NCBI RefSeq assembly: GCF_007971525.1 | Contig: NZ_CP042437.1 | Coordinates: 682,001-746,000 of the forward strand | Origin: Mucilaginibacter ginsenosidivorax | GTDB taxonomy: Bacteria; Bacteroidota; Bacteroidia; Sphingobacteriales; Sphingobacteriaceae | Length of the DNA stretch: 64,000 nucleotides | Direction: 5' to 3' | Part shown: positions 1 through 7,629 of the stretch, piece after piece | How the letters are laid out: each line of letters opens with the position of its first letter | Numbering within the stretch: the stretch's first letter is position 1 | Made by a program: the position numbers and the translations under genes | Notes under the pieces: model-generated | Seen by the model: only the letters and a program-made list of their open reading frames with translations | What the model was told of the DNA's origin: nothing | Database searches by the model: none

Positions 1-525
1 TAAAAGTATTTGCGATATTTCAATTGATTGATAACTGCCATCCGGATTTAGGTTAACTTTTTTCGAGGTAAATGAATATGTTCCTGTAATTACCTTAGCA
101 ACCGTATCAATAGCAGTTATAGTAGCTAATCCTGAACCCGATTCAACAGTACCAGTTTGTACGTATACATAATTGCCTGTGGCATCTTTCTGAAGGGTAT
201 AATAAGCCATATTTAGCTTACCGGTACCATCTACTTTATAAGTGGCCAGCGGAAAACTATTGGTATTTGTGCCGTTAGGCACATTTATATTAAAGATAAC
301 CCGTTTTGAATCGGCCGTACCAATTACCGAAAACGTTTTAACCTTTGTAGCATCATTAAAAGTAATCCGTGCGGTAACCGTATCAGGGTACCAAACAACA
401 CCATTAATATTTGCAGCCAGTATTTTATCAGATGTGGTAGAAGCAGAAGTAACAACGTCTTTTTTACAGCCTTGGAAGTAGATAGCCGATATAAGTAACA
501 GAACAATTAGTTGAATTTTCCTCAT
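1..525 (-). CDS. Secreted lipoprotein, C-terminus outside the window
   Basis: The reading frame starts at an ATG whose complement is at 523-525 and stays open to the window edge, so about 175 residues are visible and the C-terminus is missing. The N-terminus is a lipoprotein signal: MRK, a hydrophobic run, then FQGC followed by KKD, so the Cys near residue 20 would be lipidated. The rest is rich in Thr, Val, Asn and Gly with alternating beta-strand character (for example NINGVVWYPDTVTARITF), resembling short Bacteroidota lipoproteins of the DUF6252 type. That family name is a guess from the AxINGxxW-like opening. It is divergent from ppnP. Function is unknown. Confidence 0.75.
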   Translation of the reverse strand, partial: MRKIQLIVLLLISAIYFQGCKKDVVTSASTTSDKILAANINGVVWYPDTVTARITFNDATKVKTFSVIGTADSKRVIFNINVPNGTNTNSFPLATYKVDGTGKLNMAYYTLQKDATGNYVYVQTGTVESGSGLATITAIDTVAKVITGTYSFTSKKVNLNPDGSYQSIEISQILL

Positions 526-718
526 ATATAAATTTTGTGCAAACAATGCGCCTTGCAGATTTTATGCAAATAACGCTCTTTGCAGATTAATAATTACAAC
601 CAAAGTTAATTTTTTCACATATTTTAACATTCGGCAGTTTTGGGCGAAATTATTTGAGGCCGGCATTTATCAAACAAATGGTTTTATTTAGGCATATTAG
701 GCGCTTAATATTATAAAC

Positions 719-1000
719 ATGATTCACGTAAACGAATATTTTGAAGGAACAGTAAAATCACTGGGTTATACCAGTGCCGAAGGTAAAAGCACCATTGGTG
801 TAATGGAAAAAGGAGAGTATGAATTTGGCACATCGAGCCACGAAAGCATGACCATTATTGAGGGCCAGCTGGAGGTGTTGCTGCCTGGCGAAGAAGGATG
901 GGAAAGCTATACGACCGGCCAATCATTTGAAGTTGAGGCCAATACCAAATTCAAAGTAAAAACAAACGTGCAAAGCTCCTATTTGTGTAAATACAGGTAA
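719..1000 (+). CDS. ppnP: Pyrimidine/purine nucleoside phosphorylase PpnP
   Basis: A 93-residue single-domain cupin of the PpnP (YaiE, DUF1255) family, the full usual length. Family members catalyse phosphorolysis of several nucleosides to free base and ribose-1-phosphate in the cytoplasm. Family features seen here are the start MIHVNEYFEGTVKSLGY, the central GVMEKGEYEFGTSSHE segment, the LEVLLPG strand and the C-terminal SSYLCKYR. The ATG at 719 lacks a Shine-Dalgarno sequence, as is normal in this phylum. The next gene starts 62 bp downstream on the same strand and may be co-transcribed. Confidence 0.93.
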   Translation: MIHVNEYFEGTVKSLGYTSAEGKSTIGVMEKGEYEFGTSSHESMTIIEGQLEVLLPGEEGWESYTTGQSFEVEANTKFKVKTNVQSSYLCKYR

Positions 1001-1062
1001 GTAGCTACTATTGTAACATTTAAGCTTAGCGGTGCTCTAATAATCATAAAATAAATAAAACA

Positions 1063-1392
1063 ATGGATACTTCGCTTATTACAACCAGTACCGGGTTAGA
1101 CGGGTACCGGGTAGTTAAACATTTAGGTGTTGTACGTGGTATTACGGTACGCAGCCGAAGCGCGCTTGGCAACATTGCCGGTGGTTTTCAGTCGCTTTTT
1201 GGCGGCAGGCTTTCTATTTATGTTGAACTTTGCGAAAATGCACGCGAAGAAGCTTACCAGCTTTTAATTCAGCATGCGCAAGCTATTGGGGCAAATGCCA
1301 TTATCAACATGCGTTACGATGCTAACGAAGTAATGCAGGGCATTACCGAAGTATTGGCATACGGCACAGCTGTTGTGGTCGAAAAAGTTTGA
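1063..1392 (+). CDS. YbjQ/UPF0145 (DUF74) family protein
   Basis: A 109-residue protein matching the YbjQ/UPF0145 family (DUF74, sometimes called heavy-metal-binding domain). Diagnostic parts are the N-terminal strand with GYRVVKHLGVVRGITVRSRS, the helix CENAREEAYQLLIQHAQAIGANAIINMRYD, and a final strand ending in AYGTAVVVEKV. It is full length. The family forms pentamers in solved structures, but its physiological role is unclear, so no reaction is assigned. It lies 62 bp after ppnP on the same strand and is followed by a stem-loop. Confidence 0.9.
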   Translation: MDTSLITTSTGLDGYRVVKHLGVVRGITVRSRSALGNIAGGFQSLFGGRLSIYVELCENAREEAYQLLIQHAQAIGANAIINMRYDANEVMQGITEVLAYGTAVVVEKV

Positions 1393-1411
1393 TTAGCCCA
1401 ATTAAGATAAC

Positions 1412-1460
1412 AGCCCAAAGTCTTAAGCTGCAAGTCAAATTCAGCTTAAGGCTTTGGGCT
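1412..1460. terminator. Long stem-loop between convergent genes
   Basis: A 19-bp stem (1412-1430 with 1442-1460, one mismatch) encloses an 11-nt loop. It sits between the YbjQ-like gene and the small membrane gene on the opposite strand. There is no strong T-tract on either side, so Rho-independent termination is uncertain; 3'-end stabilisation is an alternative. Confidence 0.55.
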
Positions 1461-1488
1461 ATACGTTTATTGCAAGGTTAGTGCTCCA

Positions 1489-1686
1489 TTAATTAAAATA
1501 CGATAGCGGAATTGTACGCCAAAGCCCGTGCGCAAGATGGCCAATTAGTAATTCGTACACCAGGTAAACCGGCCAGATCAGGTAATGAATAAGCAATAAA
1601 ATAGGCGAATGATTATAATGCCAACTGATCATGAGTGTATACAAACCTAATACAAGATAAAGTATGCTGGTGTCCCTGGTCTTCAT
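1489..1686 (-). CDS. Small membrane protein, unknown
   Basis: A 65-residue reading frame starting at ATG (complement 1684-1686). Two hydrophobic segments are visible: about residues 8-22 (ILYLVLGLYTLMI) and 29-50 (ILLLIHYLIWPVYLVYELLIG), consistent with a two-helix membrane protein. I do not recognise the family. It is oriented like the lipoprotein gene 35 bp upstream and could be its second cistron. Support is only coding-like composition and hydrophobicity. Confidence 0.5.
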   Translation of the reverse strand: MKTRDTSILYLVLGLYTLMISWHYNHSPILLLIHYLIWPVYLVYELLIGHLAHGLWRTIPLSYFN

Positions 1687-1720
1687 TTGTTAATGGTGAT
1701 AATTTTATCTAAATTAATAA

Positions 1721-2212
1721 TTACTTACAATTTTTCATATTGTAAATTACGTTATAAGTAGCCTTGCTGTTGGTTTGCTGCCTGCCGGTTTTAGGGTTAT
1801 AAGCGTATGGCTTTTGTGCAAGCGCATTTCCGCGAAGCTGAAATTCAACAGCCATGGTGTCGGCGGCGCCTTCCTGGTTAAAGTTCCATATTGCCTTAAT
1901 GGCATTACCGGCAAGTTTGCCTGTTAACGTTCCCTTGCGGGCGTCTTTTTCTTTCGGCATCCAGTTCATGTTGCCGGTAACTTTATCGCCATTTATATAA
2001 ATACTTACAAGTGTTGTATCCTGCGCCTTGTTGCCTTCTGTATAAAAAAAACAATATCGCATGTTTACAGCCGGCGCATTGGCCGCGCTGGCCAGCTGCG
2101 TATCTGCAGGCTGAAGTGTTGAAGTTGTGGTATCATCATCGGCAGCATTGCGCTCGCCAGAACAGGATGCGAGCAGAGCAAAGCAAGCGAGCAAGTAAAA
2201 ATTAATTTTCAT
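1721..2212 (-). CDS. Lipoprotein, unknown function
   Basis: A 163-residue protein with a clear lipoprotein signal: MKINFYLLACFALLASCSG, with LASC as lipobox and Cys17 as the lipidated residue. A low-complexity Asp/Thr-rich linker follows, typical of surface-displayed or periplasmic lipoproteins. The mature part (about 50-163) includes MRYCFFYTEGNKAQDTTLVS and GNMNWMPKEKDARKGTLTGK, a pattern seen in short Bacteroidota lipoproteins predicted to form a beta-barrel-like or lipocalin-like fold. No catalytic motif is apparent and no partner is nearby. Confidence 0.8.
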   Translation of the reverse strand: MKINFYLLACFALLASCSGERNAADDDTTTSTLQPADTQLASAANAPAVNMRYCFFYTEGNKAQDTTLVSIYINGDKVTGNMNWMPKEKDARKGTLTGKLAGNAIKAIWNFNQEGAADTMAVEFQLRGNALAQKPYAYNPKTGRQQTNSKATYNVIYNMKNCK

Positions 2213-2422
2213 AGCAGTTTAATCGTAGGTGTTTTTTAGGTACGACAATTAAAAGCTAAAAAGGTTCAATTTAAATATTACAGAATGTTGAAGATATTGA
2301 AGTGCAATTTGCATCCGTTAATCTTTTTAACGCCAAACACTGAAAGTTCCGCTGCCAACAGATTGGCGCGGCAACTAACAACAATAAATACAAAGTCGGG
2401 ATGATTTAAACTTTACACTTTT

Positions 2423-2474
2423 TTATGTAGTGTAAACATTCCTTTGTGTTACACTACATAATTACACTACATAA
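2423..2474. repeat. Three copies of a 13-bp word forming tandem and inverted repeats
   Basis: TTACACTACATAA occurs twice back to back (2449-2461, 2462-2474), and its exact reverse complement lies at 2423-2435, separated by a 13-nt spacer. An additional TTTACACT at 2412-2419 can pair with AGTGTAAA at 2429-2436. The array overlaps the 3' end of the small gene at 2454-2681. It could be a terminator-like structure or a cluster of binding sites. Confidence 0.85.
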
Positions 2475-2681
2475 TATTGCAAGGCAGGCGGGGTTATATT
2501 TTTTTTCGGGGGGAGTAGATACAATTTCGCCAAACTCGTTCACGTAAGCCATCATACTTTCCAGATCGCTGCCGCCGCCGTTTTGCTGACGCTCCTGTTT
2601 ACGTTGTTCTTTATCCTCTTTCTTTTTCTGGCGATTTTTTTCGAGTTGTTTTTTCATGAAGGTTGCCTGAGATTTAGCCAT
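2454..2681 (-). CDS. Small basic conserved protein with an atypical C-terminus
   Basis: A 75-residue protein beginning MAKSQATFMKKQLEKNRQKK, continuing with a highly charged Lys/Glu/Arg helix, then GGGSDLESMMAYVNEFGEIVSTPP. This order matches a small family widespread in Bacteroidota, often found near cold-shock protein genes; its function is unknown to me. From memory, relatives continue after the STPP motif with an acidic conserved tail. Here the reading frame instead runs through a run of eight A and into the 13-bp repeat array, giving the unrelated tail YNPACLAILCSVIM. Neither a +1 nor a -1 shift at the A-run restores a recognisable tail, so it may be a repeat-altered gene. Confidence 0.6.
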   Translation of the reverse strand: MAKSQATFMKKQLEKNRQKKKEDKEQRKQERQQNGGGSDLESMMAYVNEFGEIVSTPPEKKYNPACLAILCSVIM

Positions 2682-2879
2682 GTTTATTAAAATTTAGTTA
2701 AACAATACGCATTTCCTGGCTTACACCTGTATCAATCTAATCAGCTGAAATATATTCAGCATCGGTAACACATGAAGAGGATCTCATTAATTAATTTCCG
2801 GGCAGCAACGGTATCAGCGGGGATAAAATGAACCCTGATCAATAAAATTGACAGTGGGTGGCTATGAGGAAATAGCTAT

Positions 2880-2921
2880 AATTTTCCGTTATTATGCAAA
2901 AATTTTCCGTTATTATGCAAA
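2880..2921. repeat. 21-bp tandem duplication
   Basis: Two adjacent copies of a 21-bp unit containing ATTTTCCGTTATTATGCAAA (2880-2900 and 2901-2921). It lies in the 473-bp gene-free stretch 2682-3154, which otherwise holds only the heptamer array and the 31-mer repeat listed separately. Confidence 0.85.
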
Positions 2922-2947
2922 TATACGATTTTTTAGCACATTTCGTT

Positions 2948-3038
2948 GGTCATTGGTCATTGGTCATTGGTCATTGGTCATTGGTCATTGGTCATTGGTC
3001 ATTGGTCATTGGTCATTGGTCATTGGTCATTGGTCATT
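2948..3038. repeat. Heptanucleotide array (GGTCATT) x13
   Basis: Thirteen perfect consecutive copies of GGTCATT. Because the period is 7, all three frames of the plus strand are open and would encode repeats of VIGHWSL; these are not credible genes. The word is close to GGTTCATT, whose complement makes up the degenerate cluster at 3118-3152, so the array looks like the left arm of an inverted word pair. Confidence 0.97.
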
Positions 3039-3117
3039 GGAACGCGGGCATGCGGGGTAAAAGCTTTAAGCTACAATAAAAAAAATCATCGGCCCTATCT
3101 GGCAATTCAACCAGACA

Positions 3118-3148
3118 AGACCAATGAACTAATGAACCAGTGAACCAA
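3118..3148. repeat. Degenerate word cluster; 31-mer shared with 13561-13591
   Basis: A cluster of related 8-bp words (CCAATGAA, CTAATGAA, CCAGTGAA) directly downstream of the DUF2807 gene. The 31-bp sequence is identical to 13561-13591, and 28 bp of it are found in reverse complement at 13380-13407. See the findings on interspersed word clusters. Confidence 0.9.
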
Positions 3149-3154
3149 TGAACA

Positions 3155-3754
3155 TTATAGGCCTGCATATTCGGTGGATTTGGCTGGTGCACCGGTTAAT
3201 TTATCGGTAGCAGTTTCGGTTACCAGGTATGTTCTGTTAACGCTTGATGCTATGTTGTGTACCAGGCTGTAGTCGGTTACATTACCACTTAAATTTGCTT
3301 TTGAACGATCATTCATGGTAACGCGGGTGCTGTAAGCGTCTAATTTTAAATCGGCAGAAGCGTTGTTGTATAATTTAACATCGAGTTCTATGGCAGATAG
3401 GTTTCCGAAAGATTTAATTTCGGCATTATCATAAGCGGTTATTGACGACAGCTCTTTTGCAGTAACCCAAACAACCAATTTTTCGGTTTTGTATGATGAA
3501 ATTCTCAATACACCTTTTTTTGATTGTACCAAAGCACTTTCGGTATAATATTGGTTGTAAACTTTTACCTGGTCGGCTGCGCCGGTAGTAAGGTATACCT
3601 GTACATTGCCGTAAACTTCTATTTTATTAATGTTGCTGATATCAGTTAAAACCACAGCTTTATTATTATTGTTATCTACTGCTGCGTAAGTTGAATTTGC
3701 GATGCCCAATACGGTAACTATTACTGTAAAAATGGCTATTAAGTTAGTTTTCAT
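3155..3754 (-). CDS. DUF2807 (GIN domain) secreted protein
   Basis: A 199-residue exported protein. Residues 1-24 (MKTNLIAIFTVIVTVLGIAN then STYAA) form a signal peptide with an Ala-rich cleavage region. The mature part shows the DUF2807 pattern, a right-handed beta-helix-like domain: INKIEVYGNVQVYLTTGAADQVKVY, then ISSYKTEKLVVWVTAKELSSITAYDNAEIKSF, then short strands with SADLKL and TRVTMNDRSKANLSG. The domain has been described as a putative autotransporter-adhesin head, but in Bacteroidota it is usually a stand-alone periplasmic or secreted protein of unknown role. It stands alone, with a word cluster just past its stop. Confidence 0.85.
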   Translation of the reverse strand: MKTNLIAIFTVIVTVLGIANSTYAAVDNNNNKAVVLTDISNINKIEVYGNVQVYLTTGAADQVKVYNQYYTESALVQSKKGVLRISSYKTEKLVVWVTAKELSSITAYDNAEIKSFGNLSAIELDVKLYNNASADLKLDAYSTRVTMNDRSKANLSGNVTDYSLVHNIASSVNRTYLVTETATDKLTGAPAKSTEYAGL

Positions 3755-4103
3755 GGTATTAATATTTTGATTGTCAAGTAATTATTTTTGTTATTTTTTA
3801 AATACACCTATATGACGATCTCCACTAAAAATCGTTACAGCCGTTTCCGGTGTATTAGTTGTACGCAGGTTTTTTGTCGGTGAAGTGTATAATTTACACG
3901 GTGAATTTGGAGGATCTGAGGAATCTGTGGTCGGAGGACTGGGATCGGGTTACAGTGTTCGGGGACGAAGCTCGGGATACCTGAGATGGAGTATATAGAC
4001 CATAAGTATCGATTTCGCTCCGTTACCTTGCAACGAAACCACACTCATCCATCGAGGCTAAGGCTTCAGACCTCAGAATCCCGGCCTCAGACCTCAGAAC
4101 CAT
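3755..4103. other. Gene-free stretch with word clusters flanking it
   Basis: This 349-bp gap between the DUF2807 start and the RecQ stop has no credible gene; a 69-residue minus-strand frame at 3835-4044 is Pro/Arg/His-rich and not protein-like. Words related to GGATCTGAGG and GGTCGGAGG occur around 3905-3940. In the opposite sense, TCAGACCTCAGAA occurs twice (4066-4078 and 4087-4099) right beside the RecQ stop. Confidence 0.6.
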
Positions 4104-5996
4104 TTAAAGATAATACTTCTCCCCGTCGGTTTTTATTTTCCCCGCATCAAGTAGCAGGCGGATGGTTTCAATTTTATCTTTTTCGGTGCCGATGTTAATT
4201 GTAGTAATTAACGTTCCGATATCGGGCGTTGAGATACTGAGCAATTGTACAACCTCGTTGGTAATGTTGTCCAAAAGTTCATCTTCGTTTTTGTGGCGCT
4301 TTTCGTCGAGGCAAACATCGCAGATGCCGCATTTGCGGGCGTTCGGCTCATCAAAGTAAGCCAGCAACATTTGGCTGCGGCATTGTTTATGAACAGCATA
4401 CGCAAAAACCGCCTCCATTTTTTGGCGATAGGTCTCTTTACGCTCCTGGATATAGTTTTTGTTTATAAACAACCTGTTTGATTGCTGCCGGGCTTTTAGA
4501 TATGTAACCTGTGGCTTATCTGTTTGCTGAAGGTAGCTTATTAAGCCAAACTGCTGCAGCTGCAACAATCCTTCAACAACCTGCTGAACGCTTAATGTTG
4601 TACGTCTTGACAGGTCGTACTCCTTTATTTTTACATAGTTTTCAAACGCTCCGCCGTATGAACGCAACAGCGTTTTAATAAACGGATCCCAACCGGCATT
4701 CTGGATCTGGAAGTTGTACAGTACCTCGTTAACCACCTCAAACCTGAACCGCGATGGAAGAAAAACACTTTCATTGAACGACAGGTATTCGTCCTTTTCC
4801 AAAAACTTCAGGGCATTTAACGTTTTTATTGCATCCAGCTTAAAACGGCTGCAAAACGCGCCCAGGTCCAAATCAAAGCTGAGGCCTTCGCCTGCATCGT
4901 AAGCCAGTTGATAGTAATTGGCCAGGCAATGGTAAACATGTTTTATCTCATCAACGGTTGGAAAGTTAAGCTCAAACAACTTCTCCTGCCGCAGCCTGTC
5001 GGCATGAGTATATAGTAATACGCCATAAGCCTTTTGCCCGTCGCGGCCTCCCCTGCCCGCTTCCTGGTAATAGGCTTCCAGGCTTTCGGGCATATCCTTG
5101 TGGATAACAAACCTAACGTCGGGCTTGTCAATACCCATCCCAAAAGCATTAGTGGCTACAATTACCCGCGTACGGTTATTTTTCCAATCTTCCTGGCGAT
5201 CAGCCCGTTCGTCCATAGGCAGGCCTGCATGGTAAAAATCGGCCTTGATGCCATTTTCGTTATAATACTTAGCAATTTCTGCAGCATCCTTGCGGCTGCG
5301 TACATAAACAATACCGCTGCCTTTAACCCCTTTGGCTATATCCAGCATCCGCCTGAATTTGTTTTCGGCATCCTGAACAACGTAGCTGATGTTGTTGCGC
5401 TCAAAACTTTGCTGATAAATAACCGGATTTTTAAATTGCAGCTTATCCTGGATATCCTGTTTAACATCAGCCGTGGCCGTTGCGGTAAGGGCAAGCACAG
5501 GCACATTGGGATGTAATTGGCGTAAATCGGCAATGTGCAGGTACGGGGGGCGAAAATCATAGCCCCATTGCGAGATACAGTGTGCTTCGTCAACCGCTAT
5601 CAGGTTAACCTTCATATATTTTATTCGCTCCTGAACCAGTTCTGATAGCAGCCGCTCGGGCGAGAGGTATAAAAATTTAACCGTGCCATATATGCAGTTA
5701 TCCAACGCCAGGTCAATCTCGCGCCTGCCCATGCCCGATACGATGGCAACGGCATTGATACCCTTGTCTTTCAGGTTTTCAACCTGGTCTTTCATCAATG
5801 CTATCAGCGGAGATATTACGATGCAAACACCCTCCTTAGCTAACGCGGGCACCTGGAAACAAACAGACTTGCCCCCACCTGTAGGCAGCAATGCCAAAGT
5901 ATCATGACCTAATAAAACAGACTTGATGATCTCGGCCTGCATCGGCCTGAAGTGATCATGGTTCCAGTACTGTTTTAATATTTCTTCGATAGTCAT
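4104..5996 (-). CDS. recQ: ATP-dependent DNA helicase RecQ
   Basis: A superfamily 2 helicase of 630 residues that unwinds duplex DNA 3'-5' during recombination and repair. Visible motifs: Q-motif region FRPMQAEII, Walker A LLPTGGGKS (about 37-45), DEAH in VDEAHCISQWGYDFRPPY (about 138-155), TATAT motif III, and motif VI EAGRGGRDG. The zinc-binding Cys cluster (KQCRS then RKCGICDVCLDE) comes late, after a winged-helix-like segment. No HRDC domain follows, so the C-terminus is short. The start is placed at the ATG complementary to 5994-5996 (MTIEEILKQYWNHDHFRP). The frame is open 30 residues further upstream, but that part is encoded by the GTCGGAAAG word cluster and does not match RecQ. Confidence 0.95.
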   Translation of the reverse strand: MTIEEILKQYWNHDHFRPMQAEIIKSVLLGHDTLALLPTGGGKSVCFQVPALAKEGVCIVISPLIALMKDQVENLKDKGINAVAIVSGMGRREIDLALDNCIYGTVKFLYLSPERLLSELVQERIKYMKVNLIAVDEAHCISQWGYDFRPPYLHIADLRQLHPNVPVLALTATATADVKQDIQDKLQFKNPVIYQQSFERNNISYVVQDAENKFRRMLDIAKGVKGSGIVYVRSRKDAAEIAKYYNENGIKADFYHAGLPMDERADRQEDWKNNRTRVIVATNAFGMGIDKPDVRFVIHKDMPESLEAYYQEAGRGGRDGQKAYGVLLYTHADRLRQEKLFELNFPTVDEIKHVYHCLANYYQLAYDAGEGLSFDLDLGAFCSRFKLDAIKTLNALKFLEKDEYLSFNESVFLPSRFRFEVVNEVLYNFQIQNAGWDPFIKTLLRSYGGAFENYVKIKEYDLSRRTTLSVQQVVEGLLQLQQFGLISYLQQTDKPQVTYLKARQQSNRLFINKNYIQERKETYRQKMEAVFAYAVHKQCRSQMLLAYFDEPNARKCGICDVCLDEKRHKNEDELLDNITNEVVQLLSISTPDIGTLITTINIGTEKDKIETIRLLLDAGKIKTDGEKYYL

Positions 5997-6002
5997 GGGT
6001 TG

Positions 6003-6144
6003 AGTCGGAAAAGTCCGAAAGTCGGAAAGTTCGAAAGATAATAAATGTCGGTCAGGTACAATACCGTGATTTACAAAAAAAGACAAAAATCGTCAGACAT
6101 CCCGAACTTTAGATTTGAAGCTACTTCCGGACTTTCCCGACTTT
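6003..6144. repeat. GTCGGAAAG-type word cluster with inverted partner
   Basis: Left arm 6003-6037 is built of 8-bp words such as GTCGGAAA, GTCCGAAA and GTTCGAAA. The right arm 6122-6144 carries the complementary words (ACTTCCGG, ACTTTCCCGACTTT). It fills the gap between the RecQ start and the esterase stop. The same word family recurs at 41476-41596 and 42685-42737. Confidence 0.8.
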
Positions 6145-6145
6145 G

Positions 6146-7282
6146 CTACTGCATCAGCCAATTATAAAATTTCGGCCAGTCGCCATGCCATTGCTTTTCA
6201 TTGTGGCTGGCATCTTTTATGATGGTTACGGGGGCGTTTTCGGGCTTAGCACCCTCACCCTTTATTATAGCGGCCATTTTTTGCATATCGGCAACCATAT
6301 CTTCACTTTCGGCATCGCCGCAAACAAAATAAAAACGGGTTTTATTGCTGATAGTTTTCTGTTTAGCCAGATCATAAATTGGGGGTGCTATCCAAAAAGC
6401 GGGCGAAAACACGCCGGCGTTGCCAAACACACCCGGATATTTTAATGTGGCGTACATTGATATCAGCCCTCCCATCGAACTGCCGGCTATTGTGGTATGT
6501 TTTGCATCGGCCATGGTTTTATAATGTATATCAATGTAGGGTTTCAACGTTTTTGCCAGGAACTCCACATAATCATCGCCGCGTCCTTTGCCATATTTTG
6601 AGTCATAAGGATCATATTCGGTGATCCTGGAATCGCCGCCATGGTCAATTCCTACTATAATACACTGCTTTTGTGGCGATACTTTATCCATCAATTCGTC
6701 AATCGCCCACTCCCCGTAACCGCTGGTGTAATCGTCAAAAAGGTTTTGTCCATCGTGCATATATATCACGGGATATCTGTTTTTAGATGAAGTATAATTT
6801 GCGGGCAGGTAAATCCATATACGGCGCTGCCTTTCCAGCTGAGGTATTACAAATTTATCACTAATGATATGTACCTGTGCAGTAGCCGTATGTTTCTTTT
6901 CTGCGGGGGCAAAATTATCCTGCCAGGCGGCAACATCTAAAACTATCGTGGTATCGCCGGTAATTATCAGGCTGCGGTTATCGACCGGCTTGCCGGTTGC
7001 GGTGCATTCTACTTTATCCCAGCTGCCGCGGGTTACTTTGTAGTTATAAATACCTTTAGGCATCGTTGTTAAAAGCTTGTAGCCTCCATTGCCATCAGCT
7101 ATCAGTTTCCAGGCACTGTCGGCAGGGTTCCATCCGTTAAAATTACCTGCCAAAAACAGGCCTTCGGATGAGCCTTTCAGGGGTGGTATTTTTCCCGTTT
7201 TAAAGGCTGTTTTTACCTGCCCGAAAAGCAAAAAAGTTTGGGCAAAAACCCAAAACGCGCAGAAAAATATTTTTTTTATCAT
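6146..7282 (-). CDS. Secreted alpha/beta-hydrolase esterase with CBM48-like N-terminus
   Basis: A 378-residue exported protein. The start is ATG complementary to 7280-7282, giving the signal peptide MIKKIFFCAFWVFAQTFLLF; the frame opens 7 codons earlier only at a TTG. Residues about 30-110 resemble an E-set/CBM48 glycogen-binding domain (LAGNFNGWNPADSAWKL, KGIYNYKVTRGSW). Residues 150-378 are an esterase-D/putative-esterase fold: RRIWIYLPANY, PVIYMHDGQNLFDD, nucleophile elbow GSSMGG (Ser about 269), CGDAESED, and a terminal His in DASHNEKQWHGDW. The likely role is ester hydrolysis on an extracytoplasmic substrate; the substrate is unknown. It is divergent from the SusC operon and its promoter region contains the 24-bp palindrome. 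Confidence 0.85.
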   Translation of the reverse strand: MIKKIFFCAFWVFAQTFLLFGQVKTAFKTGKIPPLKGSSEGLFLAGNFNGWNPADSAWKLIADGNGGYKLLTTMPKGIYNYKVTRGSWDKVECTATGKPVDNRSLIITGDTTIVLDVAAWQDNFAPAEKKHTATAQVHIISDKFVIPQLERQRRIWIYLPANYTSSKNRYPVIYMHDGQNLFDDYTSGYGEWAIDELMDKVSPQKQCIIVGIDHGGDSRITEYDPYDSKYGKGRGDDYVEFLAKTLKPYIDIHYKTMADAKHTTIAGSSMGGLISMYATLKYPGVFGNAGVFSPAFWIAPPIYDLAKQKTISNKTRFYFVCGDAESEDMVADMQKMAAIIKGEGAKPENAPVTIIKDASHNEKQWHGDWPKFYNWLMQ

Positions 7283-7306
7283 TATTAATTGTTTTAGTGA
7301 CAATTA

Positions 7307-7330
7307 TTTTCCGGGAACGTTCCCGGAAAA
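7307..7330. promoter_or_regulatory. Perfect 24-bp palindrome, probable LacI-type operator
   Basis: The half-site TTTTCCGGGAAC is followed immediately by its exact reverse complement, giving a central CG step (GGGAACGTTCCC). Palindromes with a central CG are typical of LacI/GalR-family operators. It lies 24 bp upstream of the esterase ATG and 300 bp upstream of the SusC ATG, so it could control both. No regulator gene is in the window. The rest of the 347-bp gap (7283-7629) is AT-rich, with no other clear site. Confidence 0.75.
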
Positions 7331-7629
7331 TCGTTACATATTAGTAAAATTGCCTATTGTGTAATTATGACACTTAGTTTTGGGCAAATCTTAGCCAGTT
7401 TGCAAATTTCCCACAAAAAAAGGCAAAAAGTATTAAAAGTTCTCCCCTGTTTAATATTTCATTAAAGTTAATTATACCTTAATTAATCCGGTCAAAATTA
7501 TCTTTTGTATAAAATTTGCTTTTATTATTTCTAAATGTAAATTAGTCGCGTGCTGTTTCAGCAAAATTATCAGACCAATTTAACACTGGCTAATTAAGCC
7601 TTTTTTATTCACAAAAACCCAAAAAGTAA

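Noticed and set aside
2848..3143. Three overlapping plus-strand frames encoding VIGHWSL-type repeats
   Set aside because: They are produced by the 7-bp tandem, which is open in every frame; there is no coding context or homologue.
3835..4044. 69-residue minus-strand frame
   Set aside because: Composition rich in Pro, Arg, His and Ile without any domain-like pattern; overlaps repeat words.
5034..5516. 160-residue frame antisense to recQ
   Set aside because: Shadow of the helicase coding sequence; conserved helicase motifs lie on the other strand.
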